Assembly (NCBI GenBank): GCA_031414695.1
Contig: JANNWG010000063.1
Coordinates: 1-49,953, forward strand
Length of the DNA: 49,953 nt
From: UKL13-2 sp031414695
GTDB taxonomy: Bacteria; Pseudomonadota; Gammaproteobacteria; Burkholderiales; Usitatibacteraceae
Direction: 5' to 3'
Below are positions 1-9,196 of this stretch, piece after piece. Position 1 is the first letter of the stretch. Every line of letters begins with the position of its first letter. Below the pieces are notes generated by a model. The model was not told the DNA's origin. It was given only the letters and a program-made list of their open reading frames with translations, and did not search any database. The translations under genes were made by a program, and so were the position numbers.

Positions 1-40
1 CTTGCGCTAAGGCTAATTGACGACGTTTGGCTTCACCCAT
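1..40 (-). CDS. Start of an unidentified gene leaving the window
   Basis: Only the first 13 codons are inside the window, reading MGEAKRRQLALAQ. The ATG at 40-38 is preceded on the minus strand by a strong Shine-Dalgarno sequence (AGGAGGA, about 7 nt upstream), so this is very probably a true start. The basic, helical N-terminus is found in many unrelated small proteins, so no function can be given. Confidence 0.6.
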   Translation of the reverse strand, partial: MGEAKRRQLALAQ

Positions 41-140
41 TTGGTGAGTCCTCCTGTGGTGGTAAAACACTCGGAATCCCGCACCCAGTATAGGGGGGTT
101 GTGTTTAGAGATGAGGTTGACTGCCGTTTATAGGATTATG

Positions 141-194
141 CAAACTCCACTAACCAGTTCTCCCCTTTGAAAAAGGGGAGTTAGTGGGGATTGC
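141..194. repeat. Palindromic intergenic repeat, copy 1
   Basis: An imperfect hairpin: the left arm carries CTCCACTAAC followed by CTCCCCTTT, and the right arm carries AAGGGGAG followed by TTAGTGGGGATTGCG. The inner CCCCTTT/AAAGGGG core and the trailing GGGATTGCG recur near 397-436, which marks a dispersed element rather than a gene-specific terminator. Confidence 0.7.
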
Positions 195-257
195 GTGACG
201 TGAAGCGCAACACAACGTTAGTGGCCGCTTTGCGAGATTTGTAATTCACACTGCTAT

Positions 258-292
258 ACCTCCCAACCTCCCCTTTTCAAAGGAAGGAGTCC
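258..292. repeat. Palindromic intergenic repeat, copy 2 (degenerate)
   Basis: It shares the CTCCCCTTTTCAAAGG core with the neighbouring copies, but the arms are shorter and the right arm diverges (AAGGAAGGAG). It lies in reverse orientation: CCTCCCAACCTCCCC matches the complement of the right arm of copy 3. Confidence 0.55.
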
Positions 293-396
293 AATGGTGA
301 TGGTTGCACATTTAGCTCGCTTGATTTGCTCGCTTGATTAGCGCACTTAATCCGATACACCAGCAAGCGCGGTCGCACAACACCAACTGTTATTTG

Positions 397-436
397 CTCC
401 TCCCTTTGAAAAAGGGAGGATGGGAGGGATTGCGTT
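397..436. repeat. Palindromic intergenic repeat, copy 3
   Basis: The sequence CTCCTCCCTTTG...AAAGGGAGGATGGGAGGGATTGCG forms a hairpin and ends in the same GGGATTGCG as copy 1. With copies 1 and 2 it fills the 460-bp gene-free space before the patatin gene. No other gene or RNA was recognised between 41 and 504. Confidence 0.65.
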
Positions 437-504
437 CAAGGCGCGCAAATTTTGATTACAGTTCGCAGTACCTTGCTATGTCGCTGGCCTAGAACGGCTA
501 ATCT

Positions 505-1704
505 TTACAAAAATTCCTTCTGCAAATCCACCGAGGAACGCACACCGACATCGCTGTAGTTACGCGATAGCCACTCGCTGGCACAGGCACGGCCACGATC
601 ACGCAGCATGGTTAAAAAATCCCATTCGCTGGCAAATTTGGACTCAACCGATAAATCATTTAACGCATTGTCTGCACGCACGGAGTGAATCAGCACGTAT
701 TTCAACCGATCCCGAAATTCATCTTTAATCCAGCCATCATCGAGTAGCTTTTGCACAAAATGCACAGAGCGCATTTCTTTAATGAGTGAAGAATTAAATG
801 TGATTTCGTTAATACGGTTTGCGATTTCATTGGACCCGGTTGGCGGGCCAGCGCGCTCTATTGGGTTGATGTGCAAAATAATCACATCGCGCGTGATCGT
901 ATGGTAGAAAAGTGGATATAACACTGGGTTACCCATGTAGCCGCCATCCCAATAGTGCTCACCATCAATCTCGACGGCCTTAAATAAATTGGGCAAACAA
1001 GCAGACGCTAGCACAACGTCGGATGTGACCTCTTCGGTTTTAAAGACGCGCACTTTGCCGGTACGTACATTGGTGGTGGAGAGAAACAATTTGGTTTTTG
1101 ATTCACGCTCGAGCTTCTCAAAATCCACCTGCTCCTCTAACACATCGCGCAACGGATTAAAGTCAAACGGGTTTAATTGATAGGGCGAGAAGGTGCCGGT
1201 GATTAACTTGAACGCTTCAGAAGCCATGGAATTTTTCATGTTGAAGCCAGACATCATTTGTTCCCACGGCATGCGTTTTACTGGGCTATATTTTTGACCT
1301 GCATCGGATATTGCTTTCCAAAAATTATGTAGCGCTTCGCGTGCACCATCATTCCCTTTGAGCTTGCCGTAGGCATACACCACCGCATTCATCGAGCCTG
1401 CACTGGTGCCAGAAACGCCTTCGATTTCAAGGCGGCCGTCCTCAATAAATTTATCGAGCACACCCCATGCAAACGCACCATGCGCGCCACCACCTTGTAG
1501 CGCCACATTGACCACGCGAATGTTTTTATTGCCGTTGTGGTAGGTGGGTATCAAGCCATTCGCGCCACCGTTTGCAGGTGTTGCGGCGGCCTTTGTTTTA
1601 GCCGTGGTGACAGTGGCGGCCGTGCGCTTTGCGGCAGGAACGCTCACTGTTTTTTTTGTTGCGACAGGTGCTTTTTTTACAGCAGGTGCTTTTTTTGCAG
1701 CCAT
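505..1704 (-). CDS. Patatin-like phospholipase with basic Ala/Lys-rich N-terminal tail
   Basis: A 399-residue serine hydrolase of the patatin family, predicted to be a lipid or polyester esterase using a Ser-Asp dyad. The oxyanion-hole motif GGGAHG is at residues 71-76, the nucleophile motif GTSAG has Ser101, and the partner aspartate is Asp253 in DGG. The first 47 residues are low complexity (AAKKAP, KKTV, AAKRTAA), like histone H1 or the PhaF phasin tail, and are not part of the patatin fold. No signal peptide is seen, so it is probably cytoplasmic. It lies 88 bp downstream of the 3-hydroxybutyrate dehydrogenase on the same strand, which hints at a role in polyhydroxybutyrate turnover. That role is inference; a general phospholipase is the alternative. 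Confidence 0.9.
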   Translation of the reverse strand: MAAKKAPAVKKAPVATKKTVSVPAAKRTAATVTTAKTKAAATPANGGANGLIPTYHNGNKNIRVVNVALQGGGAHGAFAWGVLDKFIEDGRLEIEGVSGTSAGSMNAVVYAYGKLKGNDGAREALHNFWKAISDAGQKYSPVKRMPWEQMMSGFNMKNSMASEAFKLITGTFSPYQLNPFDFNPLRDVLEEQVDFEKLERESKTKLFLSTTNVRTGKVRVFKTEEVTSDVVLASACLPNLFKAVEIDGEHYWDGGYMGNPVLYPLFYHTITRDVIILHINPIERAGPPTGSNEIANRINEITFNSSLIKEMRSVHFVQKLLDDGWIKDEFRDRLKYVLIHSVRADNALNDLSVESKFASEWDFLTMLRDRGRACASEWLSRNYSDVGVRSSVDLQKEFL

Positions 1705-1792
1705 GACAAACTCCCCTTAATTTAAAGCGGCTGTGACAGCGGTGCGCCAACACAGAAGAACAATCAAAGTTACTGTTCAGAAACTGCTGCAA

Positions 1793-2584
1793 TTAGTGGG
1801 CTGTCCAACCGCCTTCAACCGCAATATCGGTACCTGTAATGGAGGCCGCCGCGTCGGTACACAGGAAAATCGCTGTGCCCGCAACCTGTTCAGTGGTGAC
1901 AAATTGCTTGGTTGGTTGCGCGGCGAGCAATACCTCGCGCTTGACTTGCTCAATGGTCATGCCACGTGCTTTTGCGGTGTCGGGAATTTGTTTCTCAACA
2001 AGCGGGGTTAATACATAGCCCGGACAAATCGCATTACAGGTGATGCCGTCTTCAGCGACTTCTAGGGCAATCGTTTTGGTGAATCCCATGATGCCGTGTT
2101 TAGATGCTACGTAAGCGGATTTGAACGGCGAGGCAACCAAGGCGTGCGCAGAGGCAACATTAATAATTCGTCCCCATTTTTTACTACGCATGTACGGCAC
2201 GACTGCTTTGGTGGTGTGAAATGTAGACGTTAAATTGATTGCAATGATCTGATCCCATTTTTCAGTTGGGAATTCTTCGATGTGTGCGACGTGCTGAATG
2301 CCAGCATTGTTGACCAAAATATCTACGCCGCCAAATTCTGTTGCCGCTTGTTTCATCATGGCCTCAATTTGCTCAGGCTTTGACATATCGGCCGCCACAT
2401 ATACCACCTTAACGCCATATTTATCAGCAAGGGAAGCGCGCAATTTTTCTTGATCTGCTGCTGGGCGCGAGCCGTTAATGACTAAGTTGATGCCTTCGGA
2501 CGCAAAGCCTTCGGCGATGCCTAAACCAATACCGCTGGTGGAACCCGTGATAACTGCTGTCTTGCCTTTTAATGAATTAAACAT
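1793..2584 (-). CDS. bdhA: 3-hydroxybutyrate dehydrogenase (SDR family)
   Basis: A short-chain dehydrogenase of 263 residues, the usual size. It has the NAD-binding TGSTSGIG at 13-20, NNAG at 92-95, and the catalytic Ser145, Tyr158 and Lys162 (YxxxK). The C-terminus GGWTAH closely resembles the GGWTAQ ending typical of D-3-hydroxybutyrate dehydrogenases, which interconvert 3-hydroxybutyrate and acetoacetate with NAD in polyhydroxybutyrate breakdown. The ATG follows AAGGGAT on the minus strand. The same-strand patatin gene downstream probably shares its transcript. Another SDR substrate is possible, but the C-terminal signature makes this assignment likely. Confidence 0.85.
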   Translation of the reverse strand: MFNSLKGKTAVITGSTSGIGLGIAEGFASEGINLVINGSRPAADQEKLRASLADKYGVKVVYVAADMSKPEQIEAMMKQAATEFGGVDILVNNAGIQHVAHIEEFPTEKWDQIIAINLTSTFHTTKAVVPYMRSKKWGRIINVASAHALVASPFKSAYVASKHGIMGFTKTIALEVAEDGITCNAICPGYVLTPLVEKQIPDTAKARGMTIEQVKREVLLAAQPTKQFVTTEQVAGTAIFLCTDAAASITGTDIAVEGGWTAH

Positions 2585-2814
2585 AGTGCTTTATCCCTTG
2601 TTGATATCAAAAAATGAATTTACTTAGCGTCCAACCGTTTTTTAAGTAGGATATTTTTTCCTTAGCGGGTTATGACGACTGTGACTTTTCCCCTTCACCA
2701 TCTTTACCGTAATCATTATTATTGAAATTTATTGCATTGTGGCAAATAGTTTTTGCTGGCCTTAAGGTCACATTAATGTCACAGTAAAGTCAGCCGCGCG
2801 CAATCTTTAATCCA

Positions 2815-5800
2815 CTAGCCCATCCATACGCGCGCATTTTGAAACATACGTATCCAAGGGCTAGTGCCTTTCCATTCTGCTGGATGCCACGATAAATTGG
2901 CACTTAATACCGCGCGCTCAGGATGCGGCATCATGATGTTAAATCGCCCATCTGGTGTTGTAAATGCCGTCATACCGAGTGGTGAGCCGTTCGGGTTTGC
3001 AGGGAAACTTTCTGTAACACGGCCTGCGTTATCCACATAATGTGCGCTGGCTAACCAGCGCGCGGCATTTTGTTGGTCAATATCGCGAAATACAGCGCGG
3101 CCTTCACCATGCGCCATGGGCACAGGAATAACTGAACCTGCCATACCGCTAAATAATATTGAAGGTGATTCGCGCACCTCCACTAGCACCGTGCGTGCTT
3201 CATATTGCTCACTTAAATTACGCTCTAAATGCGGCCAATTTTCAGCCCCCGGAATAATGCTGGCGATGTTTGACATCATCTGGCAGCCATTACAAACGCC
3301 TAGCGCGAAGACATCATCACGCTGAAAGTAGACACTGAATTCATCACGTGCACGTGGGTTAAACAAGATAGATTTTGCCCAACCTTCGCCCGCACCAAGC
3401 ACGTCACCGTATGAAAACCCGCCACAGGCGGCGAGTCCGCGAAAGTCTTTAAGCGAAACGCGCCCCGCAATGATGTCAGTCATGTGTACGTCATAAGCAG
3501 CAAAGCCTGCTTTGGTAAAAGCGTGCGCCATTTCGAGCTGACCATTTACCCCTTGCTCGCGCAAGATAGCAATTTTTGGTTTTGCACCTACATTTACAAA
3601 TGGCGCGGCAATGTCGTCATTGGCATCAAATGTTAATTTCGCAAAAAGCCCTGTGTCTTTTTTGTCGAGCAAACGGTCGTATTCTTGTTTGGCTGTTGTC
3701 GGGTTATCGCGTCGCGATTGGATAAGATAACTTAGGTGACTCCAAGCGCGGTGTAAGTCGATGCGCGTTTCAACCAGTATTGGTTTAGCGCTTCGAATTA
3801 GGCGTAATTCATCTGTGGTGTTAGTGTAGCCAATAATCTGCGTGAGTTTACCTAGGCCAGCATCACGCAATGTTTGCATGACACTATTGCGGTCTGCACG
3901 CTTGATTTGAATAACGGCGCCCAGCTCTTCACTAAATAGTGCAGCGAGTGTGAAGGCATTTGCACCGAGCTTACCGGATGTCGCGGTGGTATCGTAATCG
4001 TCAACGTCAGTTTCTTTTTCGTTATAGACCAACGTATCGAGATTAAGCGTCACGCCAACATGGCCGGCAAACATCATCTCCACAATAGTCGTAATCAAGC
4101 CGCCATCGGATCGATCATGGTAGGCGATAATTTTTTTCTCTCGGGCAAGTGATCGTATCGCGCGGAAGAAATTTTTAATCGCTAGCGCATCATCAACATC
4201 AGGCGGCGTATCACCCACTTGGCCGTACACCTGCGCTAGTGCAGAGGCACCAAGCCGATTTTTTTTGTTGCCCAAATCAATGAGTATTAATTCACTATCT
4301 GCGTCATTCGATAGCACTGGCGTGAGAGTGAGCGTTGCATCGTCAACCACGGCGAATGCTGAAACGATAAGTGATACTGGTGCAATCACCGCTTTATCAA
4401 CGCCACTATCCTGCCACGATGTTTTCATTGACAACGAATCTTTACCCACCGGTATGCCAATGCCTAATTGCGGGCAAAGCTGCATGCCAATGGCTTCCAC
4501 TGTCGCAAATAATTTCGCATCTTCGCCTGCCACACCCGCCGCCGCCATCCAATTAGCAGAAAGCTTAATGTCACTGATATTGGCAACGTCAGCAGCGGCG
4601 ATATTAGTGATGGCCTCACCTACTGCCATGCGACCAGATGCAGGCGCATTTAATAATGCTATCGGGGCGCGCTCACCCATCGCCATGGCCTCGCCTTTGA
4701 GCGTGTTGTAGCCCATTAAGGTCACCGCGCAATCGGCCACCGGCACTTGCCATGGGCCGACAAATTGATCTCGCACGGTTAGGCCGCCAACGGAGCGATC
4801 ACCAATGGTAATTAAAAATGATTTGTCTGCCACGGTAGGCAGATTGAGTACGCGATAAAGCGCCTCTTTCAATGCAATATCATCCGTCACAAATGGCTTC
4901 GTGTTGACAGCGACAGTGGTCACATCACGGTGCATGCGCGGTGGCTTACCGAGCAGCACATCAAGCTCCATTTCAACCGCATTATTGTTAAATAGCGGGT
5001 CAGCGACCACCAATGTTTGCTCAACAACCGCTTCTCCCAAGACCGCAAATGGACAACGCTCACGTTCACAAAATGTGCGAAACAATGCCAGTGAATCAGG
5101 ATGAATCGCCAACACATAGCGCTCTTGCGATTCGTTTGACCAAATTTCTTTTGGGCTCATGCCAAGCTCAAGTGATGGCACTTTACGTAGGTCAAATATC
5201 GCGCCAGCCCCACCTGTGTGGGCCAATTCAGGCAGCGCATTTGAGATGCCGCCCGCGCCGACATCGTGTATCGAAAGAATAGGATTATCGTCACCCCGCT
5301 GCCAACACGCATCAATCACTTCTTGGCAGCGCCGCTCCATTTCGGCATTCGCACGCTGCACCGAGTCAAAATCAAGTGAGGCTGTATTAGTACCCGACGC
5401 CACTGAAGATGCCGCACCGCCGCCTAAGCCAATACGCATACCTGGCCCACCGAGTTGAATGAGCAAGGTGTGTGCGGGTAAAGGTTTCTTGTGCGTGTGC
5501 TTGGCGTTAATATTGCCAAGCCCACCTGCGATCATGATGGGCTTGTGATAGCCGCGCACGGCGCCATCAAATAGCTGCTCGTAGGTTCGAAAGTAGCCGC
5601 ACAAATTGATGCGACCAAATTCATTATTAAACGCTGCGCCACCGAGTGGACCTTCAATCATGATATTAAGCGCGGAGGCGATGCGCTCGGGCTTGCCGTA
5701 ATCAATTTCCCACGGCTGCTCGTGTTGGGCAATACGTAAATTAGAAACAGAAAATCCAGTCAAGCCTGCTTTTGGTTTTGCGCCTGTACCAGTTGCGCCT

Positions 5801-6837
5801 TCATCACGAATTTCGCCGCCTGCGCCCGTTGCAGCGCCCGGCCAAGGTGCGATTGCTGTTGGGTGATTATGCGTTTCGACTTTCATCAACACATGCGTGG
5901 TGTCATGATGAAATTGATATTGTTGATTGGCAGTTGGGTAAAAACGCTCAAACGTTGCACCTTCCATGACCGCGCAATTATCAGAGTAGGCAACGATGGT
6001 TTTTTTCGGGCTTATTGCGTGGGTATTGCGAATCATCGCAAATAGGCTTTTATCTTTCGGCACGCCATCAATGGTCCAACTTGCATTAAAAATTTTGTGT
6101 CGGCAATGCTCTGAATTCGCCTGCGCGAACATCATCAATTCGACATCCGTTGGGTCACGTTTGATTCGCGCGTAGTAATCGAATAAATAATCAACTTCAT
6201 CTGCTGACAACGCTAAACCAAGCGTGACATTCGCCTCGTTTAATGCTGTTTTACCGCTCGTCATGACGTTGATCGTCATCAACGGTTGCGGCGATTGCGT
6301 GTTGAATAATTCGGCGACGGCGTCGATGCTGTCGCGCACCGTTTCGGTCATAGGGTCATGCAATTGACTCAATATTGATTCGCGTACTGTTGCTGTTAGC
6401 GCGGCAAAACCAGCAATTGTGTAAACCGTTGCGCGCTCTATCCGGTTAATCGCATCTAGTCCACAGCTATGCGCGATATCGGTTGCCTTAGAAGCCCAAG
6501 GCGAGATAGTGCCAACACGAGGAAAGACGACTATTGACGGCGCATTTGAGGCAATATTGCCTGAAAGCGCACGTGCTTCCTTGATATTTACATTATGCTG
6601 CATGCTATCACCGTAGGTGAGTAGCTTGGTTAAGGTATCGTGTTCAAGTGACGTTAACGCGCGCGAGACAGAAATAATATGCAGAAATTCAGCTTCGATG
6701 ATGCCAGCATCTGAACTTAATGTGCGCAGTGCGGCGCACAATTTTTCAAGTCGAAAATCTGACAAGGCGCGACTGCCTCGCAGCGTGAATAAACTGGATG
6801 AGGCGTCTGGACTAGAATTCATTGGCGATGGCGACAA
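2815..6837 (-). CDS. purL: Phosphoribosylformylglycinamidine synthase
   Basis: The large single-chain FGAM synthase of the fourth step of purine synthesis, using glutamine and ATP to convert FGAR to FGAM. At 1340 residues it matches the fused gammaproteobacterial/betaproteobacterial form: PurS-like N-terminus, two AIRS-like synthetase halves (HNHPTAIAPWPGAATGAGGE in the first), and a C-terminal class I glutaminase with the nucleophile Cys in GVCNGCQ near residue 1180 and the catalytic His in PHPERA. The longest reading starts with TTG at 6837; an in-frame ATG at 6822 would remove five residues. Neither has a clear ribosome binding site, and both precede the conserved LRGSRALSDFR segment. The YgfX-like gene lies 58 bp upstream on the same strand. 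Confidence 0.97.
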   Translation of the reverse strand: MSPSPMNSSPDASSSLFTLRGSRALSDFRLEKLCAALRTLSSDAGIIEAEFLHIISVSRALTSLEHDTLTKLLTYGDSMQHNVNIKEARALSGNIASNAPSIVVFPRVGTISPWASKATDIAHSCGLDAINRIERATVYTIAGFAALTATVRESILSQLHDPMTETVRDSIDAVAELFNTQSPQPLMTINVMTSGKTALNEANVTLGLALSADEVDYLFDYYARIKRDPTDVELMMFAQANSEHCRHKIFNASWTIDGVPKDKSLFAMIRNTHAISPKKTIVAYSDNCAVMEGATFERFYPTANQQYQFHHDTTHVLMKVETHNHPTAIAPWPGAATGAGGEIRDEGATGTGAKPKAGLTGFSVSNLRIAQHEQPWEIDYGKPERIASALNIMIEGPLGGAAFNNEFGRINLCGYFRTYEQLFDGAVRGYHKPIMIAGGLGNINAKHTHKKPLPAHTLLIQLGGPGMRIGLGGGAASSVASGTNTASLDFDSVQRANAEMERRCQEVIDACWQRGDDNPILSIHDVGAGGISNALPELAHTGGAGAIFDLRKVPSLELGMSPKEIWSNESQERYVLAIHPDSLALFRTFCERERCPFAVLGEAVVEQTLVVADPLFNNNAVEMELDVLLGKPPRMHRDVTTVAVNTKPFVTDDIALKEALYRVLNLPTVADKSFLITIGDRSVGGLTVRDQFVGPWQVPVADCAVTLMGYNTLKGEAMAMGERAPIALLNAPASGRMAVGEAITNIAAADVANISDIKLSANWMAAAGVAGEDAKLFATVEAIGMQLCPQLGIGIPVGKDSLSMKTSWQDSGVDKAVIAPVSLIVSAFAVVDDATLTLTPVLSNDADSELILIDLGNKKNRLGASALAQVYGQVGDTPPDVDDALAIKNFFRAIRSLAREKKIIAYHDRSDGGLITTIVEMMFAGHVGVTLNLDTLVYNEKETDVDDYDTTATSGKLGANAFTLAALFSEELGAVIQIKRADRNSVMQTLRDAGLGKLTQIIGYTNTTDELRLIRSAKPILVETRIDLHRAWSHLSYLIQSRRDNPTTAKQEYDRLLDKKDTGLFAKLTFDANDDIAAPFVNVGAKPKIAILREQGVNGQLEMAHAFTKAGFAAYDVHMTDIIAGRVSLKDFRGLAACGGFSYGDVLGAGEGWAKSILFNPRARDEFSVYFQRDDVFALGVCNGCQMMSNIASIIPGAENWPHLERNLSEQYEARTVLVEVRESPSILFSGMAGSVIPVPMAHGEGRAVFRDIDQQNAARWLASAHYVDNAGRVTESFPANPNGSPLGMTAFTTPDGRFNIMMPHPERAVLSANLSWHPAEWKGTSPWIRMFQNARVWMG

Positions 6838-6895
6838 TAGGTAGAATCAAACTGAAATTATACCGAAGCGCCTTCACCTTAAACTAGTTTACCTG

Positions 6896-7423
6896 CTAGG
6901 GGCGCCATTTTAATTGCACCCGCACTTGCCGAAATTGTTCGCTATCCAAACTATCTCCCCAAAGTGAAATCACGCGCGGCAGCCAGCGCCGCCATTTAGG
7001 GTCATTTGGTAAGGTGTACGGTATGGTAGAAAAATAGGTAGAAACATAGGGGCTTCTATGTACCAGCGCCTCAATTTCGGCTGTGTCAGGTGACTTCCGC
7101 TTTGCGGTATTCAAATAACGTATGCGAACCCAAAGCTGCTTTTCAGGCAGCGATGGCGCATCAGAATTTGACGCGACCATGACATCACGCTCAAACAAAT
7201 AAAACGCTGCCACCGCATCGCTTGATTTGAAGCGCACGATGTACACATCAATGGCGAGCACAATGAGTGCCAGCAATAAAATAATTGCGCGCATCCACTC
7301 TTCAATATCAATCAACCACAACACACCGCAGGCGAGTAACGCGGATGTTAGGGTGAGTATTAAGTTAGTCGTTGAAGGCTGAAGGCGAATCCAGCGCGGG
7401 TCTTGAATATCGGTCATAGGCAC
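6896..7423 (-). CDS. ygfX: YgfX (CptA) family inner-membrane protein
   Basis: A 175-residue protein with two adjacent hydrophobic helices (about residues 19-37 and 44-62), then a soluble domain ending in GDSLDSEQFRQVRVQLKW. That ending matches the family pattern D-S-L-x(3)-x-F-R-x-L-R-V-x-L-x-W of YgfX/CptA proteins. In E. coli ygfX neighbours ygfZ and forms a pair with sdhE (ygfY); it was described as a toxin acting on MreB and FtsZ, while SdhE is a flavinylation factor. Here it is divergent from ygfZ, but no sdhE is present in the window. It is about 40 residues longer than the E. coli protein. The family assignment rests on motif recall, not a search. Confidence 0.7.
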   Translation of the reverse strand: MPMTDIQDPRWIRLQPSTTNLILTLTSALLACGVLWLIDIEEWMRAIILLLALIVLAIDVYIVRFKSSDAVAAFYLFERDVMVASNSDAPSLPEKQLWVRIRYLNTAKRKSPDTAEIEALVHRSPYVSTYFSTIPYTLPNDPKWRRWLPRVISLWGDSLDSEQFRQVRVQLKWRP

Positions 7424-7544
7424 AAATTTACAATAGATTGTTAGTTGACTTCAACGCGAATCGTTAATAATGCTATCTCACTTCACGCCGACTGAAGAAT
7501 GGCTGAAATTAGCCACCAGTCGGCAACACAAATGGAATTTTTAG

Positions 7545-8543
7545 ATGAACGAACGTTGGTTACAACTCATGCAATCTGAAGGCGCGCAGTTTGAAGGCGG
7601 TCGCATAACGCACTTTGCCGATACGTTTGTTGAGACTGACCGCGATGCCATTTGCGATCTATCGCATTACGGCATCATCAAGGTAAGCGGTGAAGATAGC
7701 GCAAAATTTTTACAAGCACAGTTAACGAACGATGTCTTGGCACTCGCTGTCGGGCAAGCACAGTGGAACGGCTGGTGCTCCCCCAAAGGTCGGCTGCTCA
7801 CAACATTTTTAATTTGGCGCGATGACAATGGTTATCTGTTGATGCTGCCAAAGTCATTGCAAGTGGCAATACAAAAACGTCTGGGCATGTTCGTGCTGCG
7901 TTCAAAAGTAGTCATTGCGGATGTGAGCGAGACTTGGCTACGGATCGGTGTCATTGCAGATATGCATACTACGATTGCGCTTCCTCAAACACTAATGCAA
8001 TGCGCCGTTTCTACACATGGCAATATGATTCGTCTGTCCGCCTCACGCACGCTGATTTTTGCAGAAGCTGATGTGGCGGTATCGGCCTGGCAAACGCTGT
8101 CAAAAACAGTTGCGCGCGTTGGCGTAAACCAATGGGATTTAGCTGGCATTCGCGATGGCGTGATTGAAATCACGCCAGAAACACAGGACGCGTACGTACC
8201 ACAAATGGTGAATTTTGAGTTAATAGGCGCGGTGAATTTCAAAAAAGGCTGCTACCCCGGCCAAGAAATTGTTGCCCGAACGCAGTACCGTGGCATCTTG
8301 AAACGCCGCATGGTACGGGCTGCCTTCACTTTAGACAATCTACCCATTGCCGGAACGCCTCTCTATTCACCAGCTTTTGCTGAACAGGTTGCAGGCACGA
8401 TTGCGCTCGCCGCTAAAATAGACGGTTTGGTTGAGGCGCTTGTAGTTGCGCAAATAGAAGCCATCAGCACGGATGGCTTGTACTTAGATACCGCCTTCAC
8501 GCAAAAGCTGCAAATACGAGAGTTGCCCTATCAAGTTTTGTAG
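7545..8543 (+). CDS. ygfZ: tRNA-modifying / Fe-S assembly factor YgfZ (folate-binding)
   Basis: A 332-residue homologue of the folate-dependent YgfZ/IBA57 proteins, which support maturation of a subset of [4Fe-4S] enzymes such as MiaB. The diagnostic signature K-G-C-Y-x-G-Q-E is present near residue 233, within KKGCYPGQEIVARTQYRG, and contains the conserved cysteine. The N-terminal half carries the GcvT-like fold (CDLSHYGIIKVSGEDSAKFL). The ATG at 7545 is the natural start. The gene is divergent from ygfX across 121 bp and converges with the GNAT gene 5 bp downstream. Confidence 0.92.
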   Translation: MNERWLQLMQSEGAQFEGGRITHFADTFVETDRDAICDLSHYGIIKVSGEDSAKFLQAQLTNDVLALAVGQAQWNGWCSPKGRLLTTFLIWRDDNGYLLMLPKSLQVAIQKRLGMFVLRSKVVIADVSETWLRIGVIADMHTTIALPQTLMQCAVSTHGNMIRLSASRTLIFAEADVAVSAWQTLSKTVARVGVNQWDLAGIRDGVIEITPETQDAYVPQMVNFELIGAVNFKKGCYPGQEIVARTQYRGILKRRMVRAAFTLDNLPIAGTPLYSPAFAEQVAGTIALAAKIDGLVEALVVAQIEAISTDGLYLDTAFTQKLQIRELPYQVL

Positions 8544-8548
8544 GCCGC

Positions 8549-8998
8549 TTACAAGTTACGCCGCATTTCTAAATGCGGAATACCTGCTTCAATAAACTCA
8601 CCACCATGCGAGAGAAAACCCTGCTTGTAATAAAACGGTGTGGCGTGTGTTTGTGAATTAAGCCGAACCATTTGATAGCCGTGCTGTTTAGCGTATTTGC
8701 AAAAAAAATCTAATAACGCTTTGCCCACGCCGTGGCCTCGCCACTGCCGCAATACCGCCATGCGGCCAACGCGCGGCGCGCTTGAGTCAAGCAGCATTCG
8801 CGCTGTGGCGATCGCGTTTCCATCGGCATCTCGTGCGACAGCATGTATGACCAACGCAGCGTTAGCATCGGCTTCGTCTAGTTCTAGCTCAGGTGGTACG
8901 CCTTGTTCACGTACAAAAACGGTGAAACGAATTTGTGACAGCGCTGCATAGTCAACATGCCACTCCGCGAGTGAGATGCTGTACGTTGTGTTTTCCAT
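8549..8998 (-). CDS. GNAT family N-acetyltransferase (YjcF/ElaA-like)
   Basis: A 149-residue acyl-CoA N-acetyltransferase. Motif A, which binds acetyl-CoA pyrophosphate, is RMAVLRQWRGHGVGKALL at about residues 77-94, and the C-terminal N-x-Q-x-H-A-x-x-F-Y-x-K-x-G-F pattern is typical of this family. The N-terminal IRFTVFVREQGVP is characteristic of the YjcF/ElaA branch, whose substrates are mostly unknown. It is convergent with ygfZ and almost touches it (5 bp). The ATG at 8998 has no strong Shine-Dalgarno sequence (a run of A and T precedes it). Confidence 0.85.
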   Translation of the reverse strand: MENTTYSISLAEWHVDYAALSQIRFTVFVREQGVPPELELDEADANAALVIHAVARDADGNAIATARMLLDSSAPRVGRMAVLRQWRGHGVGKALLDFFCKYAKQHGYQMVRLNSQTHATPFYYKQGFLSHGGEFIEAGIPHLEMRRNL

Positions 8999-9196
8999 TT
9001 TTTTCTAATGTGCGTGTAAGAGGTGATTGCCGCGAAACAATGCATGGAGGTATTTACTTGCTATCACCTAGTTTGCCTGCGGCATTTAATGTAGGCGCAC
9101 TATAACCTTAAAGCGCGCCATACAAGAATACTTGAATTTAATTTAAGTAAAAAAACCTTCAGAAACCAATAGCTTGTTGGCGCTGTAAAGCCTAAA

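Noticed and set aside
2585..2814. Possible riboswitch or small RNA between purL and the dehydrogenase gene
   Set aside because: The stretch is downstream of purL and AT-rich, without a recognisable purine-type or other riboswitch fold.
4265..4711. 148-codon plus-strand frame inside purL
   Set aside because: It lies wholly antisense to a well conserved part of purL, has no ribosome binding site and its composition follows the third-position bias of purL.
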